NCBI GenBank assembly: GCA_016783455.1
Contig: JADHWN010000009.1
Span: 1-64,000 of the forward strand
Direction: 5' to 3'
From: Candidatus Bathyarchaeota archaeon
GTDB taxonomy: Archaea; Thermoproteota; Bathyarchaeia; TCS64
DNA: 64,000 nt
The notes under the pieces are model-generated. The model was not told the DNA's origin, searched no databases, and saw nothing but the letters and a program-made list of their open reading frames with translations. Each line of letters opens with the position of its first letter. Within the stretch, counting starts at the first letter, position 1. The position numbers were made by a program, and so were the translations under genes. Of the stretch, positions 15,954 to 24,596 are shown one piece after another.

Positions 15954-16379
15954 CTACCCATCCGCGAAGGAAGCCAAGCCCGTTATCCTCCCCGTCTCCG
16001 CGGCCTTCTCCGCGAGCCTCACGTCCGCTGTGACCAGGGTGATGTCCCGTTGAACTGCCAGGGACAAGTAAGCTGCGTCATACATCGTGGTATCGTACCT
16101 GTCGGCGAGTTCAACAGCCTTCACCATCCCTCCCTGGGTCGGAGGCTCAAGCACGATCCCCATCAGGAAGAGAGCCGCGGCCGCCCTCTCCTGATCCTCA
16201 ACGGTCAGGGACGGATTGCAGCGGAGGGCGTTGGCGACCTCGTACGCCAACAGGGTCGGCGCCGTCAACGTCAGCCCCCCGTCCATGTGAGACCGCCTGA
16301 GAATCAACGCCTCCCCCCTCTGGTCCTCCTGAGTGAACCACTTGACGACGACGCTGGCGTCGACGACGAGCCTACTCAT
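15954..16379 (-). CDS. vapC: PIN-domain toxin VapC6
   Basis: A 141-aa PIN protein: RLVVDASVVVKWFTQEDQR at the start, LAYEVANALR, TTMYDAAYLSLA and TLVTADVRLAEKA with the four conserved acids. It overlaps its antitoxin by eight bases. Unlike the preceding modules it is on the minus strand, and its codon use is less AC-rich when read in its own direction. Confidence 0.85.
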   Translation of the reverse strand: MSRLVVDASVVVKWFTQEDQRGEALILRRSHMDGGLTLTAPTLLAYEVANALRCNPSLTVEDQERAAAALFLMGIVLEPPTQGGMVKAVELADRYDTTMYDAAYLSLAVQRDITLVTADVRLAEKAAETGRITGLASFADG

Positions 16380-16587
16380 CTCTACTCCGCCATCTACGGA
16401 TCTCTCGGGCCCCGCTCCAATGGGGATCCGTCTTACGCGAGAGCCCGTCCATGACCTCGGAGGCCTCCCTCATCTCCTCCTCCCTGACCCGCCTCTCAAC
16501 GTTCTCCCTTATGTACTCAGACCAGTTGATCTGGGGGTACCTCCCCATCTTCTCCTTGAGGCCCTCGTCAACCCTAACGGATATCAT
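16372..16587 (-). CDS. vapB: Ribbon-helix-helix-type antitoxin VapB6
   Basis: A 71-aa protein from the ATG of MISVRVDEGLKEKMGRYPQI; the 22 residues upstream in the track ORF translate a TA-repeat promoter and are not credible. SVRVDEGLKEKM and NWSEYIRENVERRVREEE fit a short ribbon-helix-helix with a coiled tail. It overlaps VapC6 and is preceded by a dense set of TATA elements. Confidence 0.75.
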   Translation of the reverse strand: MISVRVDEGLKEKMGRYPQINWSEYIRENVERRVREEEMREASEVMDGLSRKTDPHWSGAREIRRWRSRDE

Positions 16588-16625
16588 ATACACACATGTA
16601 TATACATGGATGTATATATACGTAT
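16588..16625 (-). promoter_or_regulatory. VapBC6 promoter with palindromes
   Basis: ATGTATATACAT (16596-16607) is a perfect 12-bp palindrome. It is followed by a related tgtatatatacgtatg. The stacked TATA-like palindromes just before the VapB6 start suggest overlapping promoter and antitoxin operator. Confidence 0.5.
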
Positions 16626-16712
16626 GTGTGGAGCGAGGAACAGAAAAACGCAAACCCGAAGCAAAACCGCCCCCCTAAACATCAAACAAGCATCTCGAAC
16701 ACACGCAGGAAA

Positions 16713-16812
16713 GCCTCAAACCACCCACCCGAAACCCACGACCACAGGCCCCAAGTACACGTTACGGCAGCCCACGCCGCAGAAGAGCCGACACCCAGCA
16801 CCCCCATCACCC
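16713..16812 (+). pseudogene. Decayed terminase 3'-end copy (tail 6)
   Basis: In frame it reads NHPPETHDHRPQVHVTAAHA then AEEPTPSTPIT, matching DHPPGTHDDRFWALALAAYA and PPPSTPIA of tail 2. The stop is lost and the frame runs on into low-complexity DNA. It is the most degraded copy. Confidence 0.65.
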
Positions 16813-16975
16813 ACACCACCCAAACCACACACCCACACCACCCAAGCAAAACCACAGCAGAACAGCAGCAAAACAGCACCCAAACCAACAAAACAAAACC
16901 CAAAAACCAAACAAAAACAAAAAACAAACAAGAAAAAACCACCACCCCCCCCCCAAACACCCCAACAGAAGGGGA
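16795..16975 (+). repeat. A/C-only low-complexity tract
   Basis: About 180 bases made almost entirely of A and C (runs such as aaacaaaacccaaaaacc and a run of nine or more Cs near 16950). Long ORFs on both strands here (16333-17010 and 16682-17047) are composition artefacts. It separates the TA island from hyuA. Confidence 0.7.
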
Positions 16976-17098
16976 CCCAGCCACACACCGCACGGAGCAC
17001 GAGGCATTGAACATAGGAACGGGGCCGCCCCAACCTCGCACACGCACAAGTCCCTAATCGTGCAATACTTTGATAAAAGCTGGGTGAGAGTCCTTCCC

Positions 17099-19195
17099 AT
17101 GGCCGCGGCAGGGCTGCTTCTAGGCGTCGACATCGGCGGCACGTTCACCGACCTCATGCTCTTCGACCCTGAGACAGGGTCGATGGACTTCACAAAGATT
17201 CTGACGACCCCAGACGACCTCTCCAGGGGCGTCCTCAAGGGGATCAGGACGATCACCGAGGCCAGAGAAACATCTGCAGAAGAAATCTCCTCGGCGATCC
17301 ACGGCAGCACCATCGGCATCAACACCATCATCGAGCGGAAAGGAGCGAGGACCGGCCTCATAACCACCATGGGCTTCGAGGACGTGCTCCTCATCGGGAG
17401 ACAGACGAGGCCCAGGATCTACGACTGGACCGTAGGGAGGCCCAGGCCCCTCGCCCCCGGATCCCTAAGAAAGGGAGTCCGGGAGAGGATCTCCTACACG
17501 GGCGAAATCCTAGAGCCCCTGGACCTCGAAGGCCTCGGAGAATCGTTAAGACACCTCAAGGAAGACGGGGCTGAGTCGGTAGCCATCTGCCTCCTCCACT
17601 CATATGCGAACCCCAGCCACGAGAAGGAGATCGAGAAAGCCATCAAGTCGATGTGGCCGGAAGCCTATGTCTCAGTCTCATCGGAACTCCTACCCGAGTT
17701 CCGGGAATACGAGAGAATGAGCACCACAGTGGCAAACGCGTACATCGGCCCCATCGTCTCCAAGTACATCGAGGACCTAGAGAAATCTGTAGAGGACGTC
17801 GGTGTACGACAGCTCTTGGTAATGCAGGCCAACGGGGGGCTCATGACCACCAAGGACGCGATGACTAAGGCGGTGAACACCGTCGAGTCGGGGCCAGCCG
17901 GCGGGGTCATCGCAGCCGCCTATATCGGCGGCCTCGTGGGCAGGGGGAAGATCATCTCCTTTGACATGGGAGGAACCACGGCGAAGAGCAGCATCGTTAT
18001 CGACGGAAAGCCCCTAGTCACCACCGAGTACGAGATCTCACCCCTCGAGCACGGCGAGAGGATCGTGAAGGGCTCGGGCTACCCCATTAAGACCCCCGTC
18101 GTCGACCTCGTTGAGGTGGGAGCCGGGGGAGGGAGCATCGCCTGGATCGACTCGGGAGGAGCCCTCAGGGTGGGCCCAATGAGCGCTGGAGCGGACCCAG
18201 GCCCGGCCTGCTACAGGATGGGAGGAATGGAGCCCACAATCACTGACGCCAACGTCATCCTGGGGAGGATCAACCCAGACTATTTCCTGGGGGGCGAGAT
18301 GAGCCTCGACGCCCAGGCCTCGAGGAGGGCCCTAGCGGGAATCGCCGGGGAGCTGGGGGTCGGTATTGTGGAGGCCGCGGAGGGGATCGTCATGGTGGCC
18401 AACTCGACGATGGCCAGGAGTATCAGGTATGTCACCACCGAGAGGGGGTACGACGCCCGGGAGTTCTCCATCGTGGCATTTGGCGGAGCCGCCCCTGTCC
18501 AAGTGGTCGACCTCGCGGAGGCGGTGGGGATAGGCGAGGTGATTATACCGCCTTCCCCGGGTGTATTCTCGGCGTTTGGCTTCCTGGTTGCCGACGTCGT
18601 GCACAACTACGTCAAGACGGTCTACATTAAGACCCCGGAGGCCAATGCTGAGCGGGTCGAGGCTATATTCATGGAGATGGAGGAGACGGGGTCAATCCAG
18701 CTCGACGTGGACGAGACTCCCCGCGAGGACAGGAGGCTGGACAGATCCGTCGACATGCGTTATATCGGTCAGAGCCACGAGCTGAATGTCCCGGTGCCCT
18801 CAGAGATAAGGGAGGACGGCCTCGAGGAGATCGTGAGACGCTTCCACACTATCCACATGAAACATTACGGCTACAGCATGCCCGATGAGGAGGTGGCCCT
18901 CGTCAGCTTCAGGCTCGTGGCGAGGGGCATAAGGTCGAAACCCGCGATTGAGGTGAAATCGACGCGTGTCGGTGACATCTCTGAGGCTTTGAAAGGGAGC
19001 AGGCCCGTCCACTTCGCGGACGGGAGCTGGATCGAATGTGACGTGTACGACAGGGAGCTGTTGAATCCCAGGAGCCTCTTTCAAGGGCCCTGCGTCGTGG
19101 AGGAGTGGGACACAACAACAATAGTGAACGGCGGCTACAGGGCAGAGGTCGACGCCTGGGGTAATCTATTATTGACTCGGGGAGGTGGAGCCTAG
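17099..19195 (+). CDS. hyuA: Hydantoinase/oxoprolinase subunit A (HyuA-like)
   Basis: An ATP-dependent hydantoinase/5-oxoprolinase alpha-type subunit, 698 aa from the ATG at 17099; the 13 earlier codons cover a TATA-like ttgataaaag. The ASKHA phosphate loop LGVDIGGTFTDLMLFD is at residues 8-23. Later motifs are HGSTIGINTIIERKGA, ANGGLMTTKDA, ESGPAGGV and SFDMGGTTAKSSI. The family opens cyclic amides (5-oxoproline, N-methylhydantoin) at the cost of ATP together with subunit B. hyuB follows after two bases. N-methylhydantoin as substrate would fit a methyl-compound lifestyle but is speculative. Confidence 0.9.
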   Translation: MAAAGLLLGVDIGGTFTDLMLFDPETGSMDFTKILTTPDDLSRGVLKGIRTITEARETSAEEISSAIHGSTIGINTIIERKGARTGLITTMGFEDVLLIGRQTRPRIYDWTVGRPRPLAPGSLRKGVRERISYTGEILEPLDLEGLGESLRHLKEDGAESVAICLLHSYANPSHEKEIEKAIKSMWPEAYVSVSSELLPEFREYERMSTTVANAYIGPIVSKYIEDLEKSVEDVGVRQLLVMQANGGLMTTKDAMTKAVNTVESGPAGGVIAAAYIGGLVGRGKIISFDMGGTTAKSSIVIDGKPLVTTEYEISPLEHGERIVKGSGYPIKTPVVDLVEVGAGGGSIAWIDSGGALRVGPMSAGADPGPACYRMGGMEPTITDANVILGRINPDYFLGGEMSLDAQASRRALAGIAGELGVGIVEAAEGIVMVANSTMARSIRYVTTERGYDAREFSIVAFGGAAPVQVVDLAEAVGIGEVIIPPSPGVFSAFGFLVADVVHNYVKTVYIKTPEANAERVEAIFMEMEETGSIQLDVDETPREDRRLDRSVDMRYIGQSHELNVPVPSEIREDGLEEIVRRFHTIHMKHYGYSMPDEEVALVSFRLVARGIRSKPAIEVKSTRVGDISEALKGSRPVHFADGSWIECDVYDRELLNPRSLFQGPCVVEEWDTTTIVNGGYRAEVDAWGNLLLTRGGGA

Positions 19196-19197
19196 CG

Positions 19198-20919
19198 ATG
19201 GCTGGCCTCGACGCCGCGACCCTCGAGGTGATGAGGAACTCCCTATTCTCCATCGCCGAGGAGATGGGAGCGGTCCTCGTGAGGGCTGCCTACTCGACGA
19301 ACATCAAGGACCGGAGGGACTGCAGCTGTGCAATCTACACTCCCCGGGGGGAGCTTGCGGCCCAGGCGGAGCACATACCCCTCCATCTTGGCATCATGCC
19401 CTCGGCGGTAAGGGGGCTCCTCTCCTACTGCAAGGATCACTCGATCGAGATGGAGCCGGGGGACGCCTTCCTCTTCAACGACCCGTTCATAACGGGATCC
19501 CACACCTGGGACCTGATGGTGGCCACACCAGTGTTCCACGGCGGAGAGATACAGGCTATAGTCGGCAATCTCGCCCACCACGCCGACATCGGGGAGCACA
19601 AGAGCCACATCCCCACCGAAGCCCTCGACGAAGGAATCCGCATCCCGCCGGTAAAGATCCAAAAAAAGGGAGATCTAGACGAAGAGATTCTGAGCCTCAT
19701 TAGATCTAACGTCAGGATCGAGGAGGTAGGGAGAGACTTGCTGGCCCAGCTCGGGGCCAACGCGAAGGGAGTCGAGAGGATGGGGGATCTCATCGAGCGC
19801 CACGGCAGAACAGGTTCTCGAATGTACATGGATGAGTTGATAAGTTACTCGGAGCGGAGGATCAGGGCAGGGATATCACGGCTACCGAAGAGAAGAGTCT
19901 CCTTCGAAGACTATGTCGAGGGCGACGGGATCACCGACGAACCTGTCAAGATCAAGGCGACCGTCTCGATCGAGGACTTCGACATCATCATCGACTTCAC
20001 CGGAACCGATCCCATGGTCAGGGGCCCCATTAATTCTCCGTTCCCGGTCACGATGGCGTGCGCAGGGTACTGCGTCAAGAGCCTCGTCGACCCCGACGCC
20101 CCCAGCAACGAGGGGATATACAGGCCCATACGCGTCGAGGCTCCGGAGGGATCACTGGTGAACGCCAGGTATCCTGCCGCGGTAGCCTACGCCAACTCGG
20201 TCATCTGCATGCGCTTGGTCGATGTCATTCTAGGCGCCTTCGCGAAGATCGTGCCGGATCGGGTATGCGCCGCCTCAACGGGGACGATGAACGCCCTCAA
20301 CATCAAAGGAGTCGATCCAAGGACCGGGAGGTTCTACGGCTACATCGAGACCTACGGAGGGGGCTGGGGGGCGATGCGGGGTATGGACGGTCTCGACGCC
20401 ACCCACACCCACATGACCAACACGAGGAACGCTCCCATCGAGGCCATCGAGATCGCCTACCCCCTCAGGGTCCACAGGTATGGGATCTTAAGAGACAGCG
20501 AAGGGGCTGGCGAGCGGAGGGGGGGCGTCGGCATCATCCGGGAGATCGAAGCCATCAACCACGCCGCCACCCTCGGGGGACGGGGAGATCGGGTGAAGAT
20601 CAAGCCCTGGGGGCTCGAGGGAGGAAAGGAGGCCTCGGGTTCCAGGTATTACAAGAAGCTGGGAGACGGAGAAAGCGTCCCCCTCCCGTCGAAGTTCCAG
20701 GGGATCATCCTCAAACCCGGGGAGAGGATCGTGATCGAGACGGCGGGAGGCGGAGGCTGGGGAGACCCACACGCAAGGGACCCCGAACTCGTGAGGAGGG
20801 ACGTCGTCGAGGGGTTGATAACCCTTGAGAGGGCTCGAGAGGTCTACGGCGTAGCGATCGACCCGGAGACCCTCGAGGTTCTCCATGTAGAGACACGCGC
20901 GCGACGCGAATATACTTGA
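19198..20919 (+). CDS. hyuB: Hydantoinase/oxoprolinase subunit B (HyuB-like)
   Basis: A 573-aa HyuB-family subunit. It begins LDAATLEVMRNSLFSIAEEM and contains FNDPFITGSHTWDLMV, GNLAHHADIGEHKSH, DFTGTDPMVRGPIN and the C-terminal TAGGGGWGDPHARDPE, all standard. ggaggtgg precedes the start by about ten bases. Its last codons run through a CG tract (20896-20903, giving TRARREYT), and a second tract lies ten bases past the stop. It is co-transcribed with hyuA. Confidence 0.9.
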   Translation: MAGLDAATLEVMRNSLFSIAEEMGAVLVRAAYSTNIKDRRDCSCAIYTPRGELAAQAEHIPLHLGIMPSAVRGLLSYCKDHSIEMEPGDAFLFNDPFITGSHTWDLMVATPVFHGGEIQAIVGNLAHHADIGEHKSHIPTEALDEGIRIPPVKIQKKGDLDEEILSLIRSNVRIEEVGRDLLAQLGANAKGVERMGDLIERHGRTGSRMYMDELISYSERRIRAGISRLPKRRVSFEDYVEGDGITDEPVKIKATVSIEDFDIIIDFTGTDPMVRGPINSPFPVTMACAGYCVKSLVDPDAPSNEGIYRPIRVEAPEGSLVNARYPAAVAYANSVICMRLVDVILGAFAKIVPDRVCAASTGTMNALNIKGVDPRTGRFYGYIETYGGGWGAMRGMDGLDATHTHMTNTRNAPIEAIEIAYPLRVHRYGILRDSEGAGERRGGVGIIREIEAINHAATLGGRGDRVKIKPWGLEGGKEASGSRYYKKLGDGESVPLPSKFQGIILKPGERIVIETAGGGGWGDPHARDPELVRRDVVEGLITLERAREVYGVAIDPETLEVLHVETRARREYT

Positions 20920-21016
20920 GGGCCTTTTGCGCGCGCGAATAATCCATGGAGGGGCCTTTACTTTCAACCTCTCACACACACAAAACACAAAAAATATCCA
21001 CCCCCCATAATACATC

Positions 21017-22357
21017 ATGGAAGACCACGGCATCAAACTACCAAAAGAATTCTACCTGGGCACCGCAAGCGCGGCCTACCAGATCGAGGGTGCAACGACC
21101 CAAGACGAAAGAGGCCCCAGCATCTGGGACCAATACGTCAAAGTACCCGGCGCCATAGAAAACGGAGACACCGGAGACATAGCCTGCGACCACTACAACA
21201 GGTGGCGCGAAGACCTAGAAATAATGAAACACCTTGGACTCAACGCATACAGGTTCAGCATTAGCTGGAGCCGAGTAATACCCAAAGGCAGAGGCAAATT
21301 AAACAAGAAAGGACTCGACTTCTACAGCCAGCTCGTCGACGTCCTGCTGGAATACAAGATCACTCCCTTCGTCACCCTGAACCACTTCGACCTGCCCCAA
21401 AAGCTGCAGGAAGAGGGAGGCGGCTGGCTTAGAAGGGGTGTGCACAACGACTTCAATGAATACACGGACATAGTCACCCAAGAACTCGGAGACCGAGTCA
21501 AACACTGGACCACATTCAACGAGCCATGGGAACTTGCGTGGCAAGGATACCACACGGGAGAAGACGCGCCTGGGCTCAAACTGGGCGTTGACGCAGCCCT
21601 AGAGGCGAGTCATAACGTCTACCTCAGTCACGGACACGTCGTACAGACCATCCGAGACAACGTGCCAGACGCTGAGGTAGGCATAGTCATCCATCTAAAC
21701 CACGTGGAACCCGCGACCAAGAACCCGAAAGACATCGCAGCCGCGAAACGCTGGGAAGGCTGCCAAAACCGCTGGTATCTCGACCCAATATATCAGGGAC
21801 AATATCCCGAGGACATGATGAAACTCTACGGACCGCTACTACCAGAGATCCAACCCGGTGACATGGAGACGATAAATCAACCCCTAGACTACCTGGGGCT
21901 CAACATGTACAGGAGAAGCGTCATATCCGGGGGCACAGACCTCGCCCCGGTGAACATCAAAAGAGTGAACCCCCCAGGAGAGTACAGCGACATGGGGTGG
22001 GAGATCTACCCCAAAGGACTGTACGACATACTCAAATGGACTGACAGTAACTACCCCACGAAGAAGATATACGTGACAGAGAACGGCGTCGCATGCAACG
22101 ACCCCATCACACCAGACGGTAGATGTCACGACACACGACGTGTCACCTACCTCCGAGAACACATCAAGCAAGCCCTTAAAGCCAGAGAAGAAGGCGTACC
22201 CGTCCACGGCTACTTCGCGTGGAGCACCATGGACAACTTCGAGTGGGCATATGGATACAACATGCGGTTCGGCGTCATACACATAGACTTCAAGACCCAG
22301 AAGAGAACTATCAAAAACAGTGCATACCTACTCCAGAACATAGCGAAAACCCAATAA
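21017..22357 (+). CDS. GH1 beta-glycosidase
   Basis: A 446-aa family 1 glycoside hydrolase. It begins FYLGTASAAYQIEGA. The acid/base Glu169 is in TFNEPW and the nucleophile Glu355 in YVTENG. The aglycone-site region ends WSTMDNFEWAYGYNMRFGV. No signal peptide is present, so it acts in the cytosol on imported beta-glucosides or galactosides; the sugar is not decidable here. Codons are A/C-rich, more like the TA island than hyuAB, hinting at transfer. It is convergent with the nitroreductase gene. Confidence 0.9.
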   Translation: MEDHGIKLPKEFYLGTASAAYQIEGATTQDERGPSIWDQYVKVPGAIENGDTGDIACDHYNRWREDLEIMKHLGLNAYRFSISWSRVIPKGRGKLNKKGLDFYSQLVDVLLEYKITPFVTLNHFDLPQKLQEEGGGWLRRGVHNDFNEYTDIVTQELGDRVKHWTTFNEPWELAWQGYHTGEDAPGLKLGVDAALEASHNVYLSHGHVVQTIRDNVPDAEVGIVIHLNHVEPATKNPKDIAAAKRWEGCQNRWYLDPIYQGQYPEDMMKLYGPLLPEIQPGDMETINQPLDYLGLNMYRRSVISGGTDLAPVNIKRVNPPGEYSDMGWEIYPKGLYDILKWTDSNYPTKKIYVTENGVACNDPITPDGRCHDTRRVTYLREHIKQALKAREEGVPVHGYFAWSTMDNFEWAYGYNMRFGVIHIDFKTQKRTIKNSAYLLQNIAKTQ

Positions 22358-22394
22358 CATCTTCATTAACCTTTTGGGGGGGGTTAAACTATAT

Positions 22395-22404
22395 CGCGCG
22401 CGCG
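22395..22404. repeat. Alternating CG tract between convergent genes
   Basis: cgcgcgcgcg lies 38 bases past the GH1 stop and 16 bases past the convergent nitroreductase stop. A G-run (gggggggg) precedes it. It is representative of the tracts found at most transcription-unit boundaries. Confidence 0.65.
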
Positions 22405-22419
22405 TGTAACCCCTTTTAC

Positions 22420-22962
22420 TTAATGTGTTTCCGGAGCCTGGAATGTGTTGAAGCTCACGATTTTTTCAATAGACTTCTTCGTGGTCAATCTTTCACGCAT
22501 ATCCTGAAAGTTTGCAGGGAACCGGTTTTCTCCTTCAGCTGGATAGCCGAATGTGACGAGTGCGACCACCTTCCAGTTGTCGGGAATATTGAGGAGTTGT
22601 TTCACGTCTCCTTCCTTGAAGGCTCCTAGCCAACAGGATCCCACATCCATAGCCCATGCAGCGATGACCATGTTCTGTAAAGCGATGGTGGTGTCCATGA
22701 TTGACCAATTACCTGTATCTGTGGTAGCACATCCCACAATTGTGAGGGGGGCATCTTTGATGAACCAGTTGACCCGTCCCCACGATAATTTATGCTTAAT
22801 CTCCTCGTCTGTTATAGCTATGAAGTGCCATGGCTGCCTGTTTCCTGCTGAGGGGGCTTGTCGACCGGCTTCGAGAATGTTGTTCAACACGGGGGTTGGA
22901 ATTCTCTTTTTAGTATATGCTCTGATACTTCGTCGACCTAGCACCTTATCTATGAGAGACAT
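22420..22962 (-). CDS. Nitroreductase-family FMN oxidoreductase
   Basis: A 180-aa nitroreductase. The FMN-binding RRSIRAYTKKRIP (10-22), the long helix ILEAGRQAPSAGNRQPWHFI and the later ALQNMVIAAWAMDVGSCW with LVTFGYPAE are typical. It transfers hydride from NAD(P)H to an unknown acceptor. It is monocistronic with its own promoter; the 250 bases upstream (22963-23210) hold CG tracts and no gene. Confidence 0.85.
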   Translation of the reverse strand: MSLIDKVLGRRSIRAYTKKRIPTPVLNNILEAGRQAPSAGNRQPWHFIAITDEEIKHKLSWGRVNWFIKDAPLTIVGCATTDTGNWSIMDTTIALQNMVIAAWAMDVGSCWLGAFKEGDVKQLLNIPDNWKVVALVTFGYPAEGENRFPANFQDMRERLTTKKSIEKIVSFNTFQAPETH

Positions 22963-23210
22963 CTGGCTTTTTCACTCCTAGCATACGCAGTTATACCTTG
23001 TCTCTTTTTGAATTTATCTAACCTGTGAAACTCGCGCTCGCGACACTCAAAATCCTACAAAACGGTAATAAGCTATCAAGGCGGAACAAGGATGAAAACT
23101 GCTGGGACTGAGCGCGCGAATATTGATGGATAGCAGACTTACTAATAACAAATACAGCAGATCCTAACGAAAGGCATAGAGCGCGTGCCCAACAGTCAAA
23201 TGCTGTAAAG

Positions 23211-24596
23211 CTAGATTGAGGGGACTCCCATGTCCCCAAGTTCCTTCTTGATTCCTTCGTAGAGGTCCAAGTACTCCTTCGAGGGTGTGATGGTCTTCAG
23301 GTCGTAACATTCCTGGAACATCTTCCCCAGGGGAGCGTTACCCAGCTTGCCCTCGTATTTGGCGATTATCCCTTTCACCAACTCGTTCGCATCCTCCCGC
23401 TTCAGCCTCTCTTCGACGGATCCGTATCCCACCTCGCATGCCAGCCTCGCCTCGAGGGGTGTCGCCCTGTTCTTGTGCTTGTTCTCGGCCGTGGCGATCT
23501 CCCAAAGGTTGGCGCCGGAGACAGTGCTCGCCAGTCCGTGGGCGGCGGCCTCGTAGAGGACCATGGGGGTGCAGGGGCCGGCGTCGGTGAAGCCCCCCGA
23601 GAGGGAGATGAACGGGGTGTTCCTGGAGAGGGCCTGGTAGGTGACGCTGAGGACCCAGAGGAGCTCCCGGGAGGTGTTGTAGGAGTACCTGAAGTGGATG
23701 GGGAAGTAGAGGGACCAGTAGGTCTGGTTCACCATGAGGGCCATGATGTGGAACGCGATGCCAACCAGGGCCGTCCCCTCTGCCCCGCCGCTGTACCCCC
23801 CGTAAAGGGGACCGAACAGGGCGCCGGGTATCCCGCCGTACTGGTGGAAGTGGACCATCTTGTTGAGGAGGCTATAGTCGATCTTGAGCTCGGCGATGCT
23901 GGGGACGAACCTGGTGTCGGAGGGCCTCGCCCCCCACTCCGGGTTGCTCACCGCGATCTGGGCGGCGTCCGACTCGGCTGTCCCCACGCTCTGGAGGTTG
24001 AGGCCGGGCTTCCCCACTCGCCGGGCTGCCTCCCTGAACATCATCGCGTGGGCGATGGAGGCCTTCACCTCCATTGGGGAGCCCGACTTGATGGGTATCC
24101 CCTCGATGGTGTCCAGGATCGGGGCGCAGACCCCGTCCGCCAACGGTTCCTGGAGGTAGGCGATGGTGTAGGGGGTGAAGATCTCCTCGTCGCAGGTGAT
24201 GTCGGGGCTCAGGATGCAGTGGGGGGTCCTCGTGTCCTCGATCTCGCGCTTCCCCATCCTCCGGGCGTCTCTGCCGGTACCCACGGTGATCTCGCTGGAG
24301 GAGAACCTCATGGCCTCCTTGATCTCGCTCTCCTCGAACAGGATCCTCCGGTGGTTGCTGAGACACAGGGTCCCCACGTCCAAGTAAAGGTCCCACGCAG
24401 CGTTCCAAAGGTCGTCGGCGAGGGAGTCGTCGCTGGGAACTATCTCCTCGGGGTCGAACTTGAGGTCGTACTCCTTGATGAGGGAGCGGAGCTTTGGGTA
24501 GAGTATCCGGAGGTCGAAGTCTCTCTCGGTGCATATGGGGCCGGTCTCGACGCGCTCCAGTAGCTGGTTCAGCCTCCAAGGGGGCACCATCTTCAT
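23211..24596 (-). CDS. mtmB: MtmB-family methyltransferase, Gln at the pyrrolysine position
   Basis: 461 aa from MKMVPPWRLNQLLERVETGP; the track ORF adds 22 spurious residues. The whole chain follows methanogen monomethylamine methyltransferase MtmB: VGTGRDARRMGKREI, GPLYGGYSGGAEGTALVGIA, DAGPCTPMVLYEAAAHGLAS and the end APLGKMFQECYDLKTITPSK. Counting from the start, residue 202 is Gln (LNLQSVG, codon CAG), exactly where M. barkeri MtmB has Pyl202. No in-frame TAG is needed. It overlaps its corrinoid-protein gene by four bases. The substrate is therefore uncertain: a methylamine-like or other quaternary/N-methyl compound. Confidence 0.85.
   Translation of the reverse strand: MKMVPPWRLNQLLERVETGPICTERDFDLRILYPKLRSLIKEYDLKFDPEEIVPSDDSLADDLWNAAWDLYLDVGTLCLSNHRRILFEESEIKEAMRFSSSEITVGTGRDARRMGKREIEDTRTPHCILSPDITCDEEIFTPYTIAYLQEPLADGVCAPILDTIEGIPIKSGSPMEVKASIAHAMMFREAARRVGKPGLNLQSVGTAESDAAQIAVSNPEWGARPSDTRFVPSIAELKIDYSLLNKMVHFHQYGGIPGALFGPLYGGYSGGAEGTALVGIAFHIMALMVNQTYWSLYFPIHFRYSYNTSRELLWVLSVTYQALSRNTPFISLSGGFTDAGPCTPMVLYEAAAHGLASTVSGANLWEIATAENKHKNRATPLEARLACEVGYGSVEERLKREDANELVKGIIAKYEGKLGNAPLGKMFQECYDLKTITPSKEYLDLYEGIKKELGDMGVPSI

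Noticed and set aside
16333-17057. Long ORFs on both strands (225, 153, 121 and 105 aa)
   Set aside because: They translate an A/C-only low-complexity tract and a decayed terminase tail; residues are dominated by Pro, Thr, Lys and Gln or their mirror images.
23475-24563. 362-aa plus-strand ORF opposite the MtmB-like gene
   Set aside because: Antisense shadow with Gly/Val/Glu-rich composition, no motifs.
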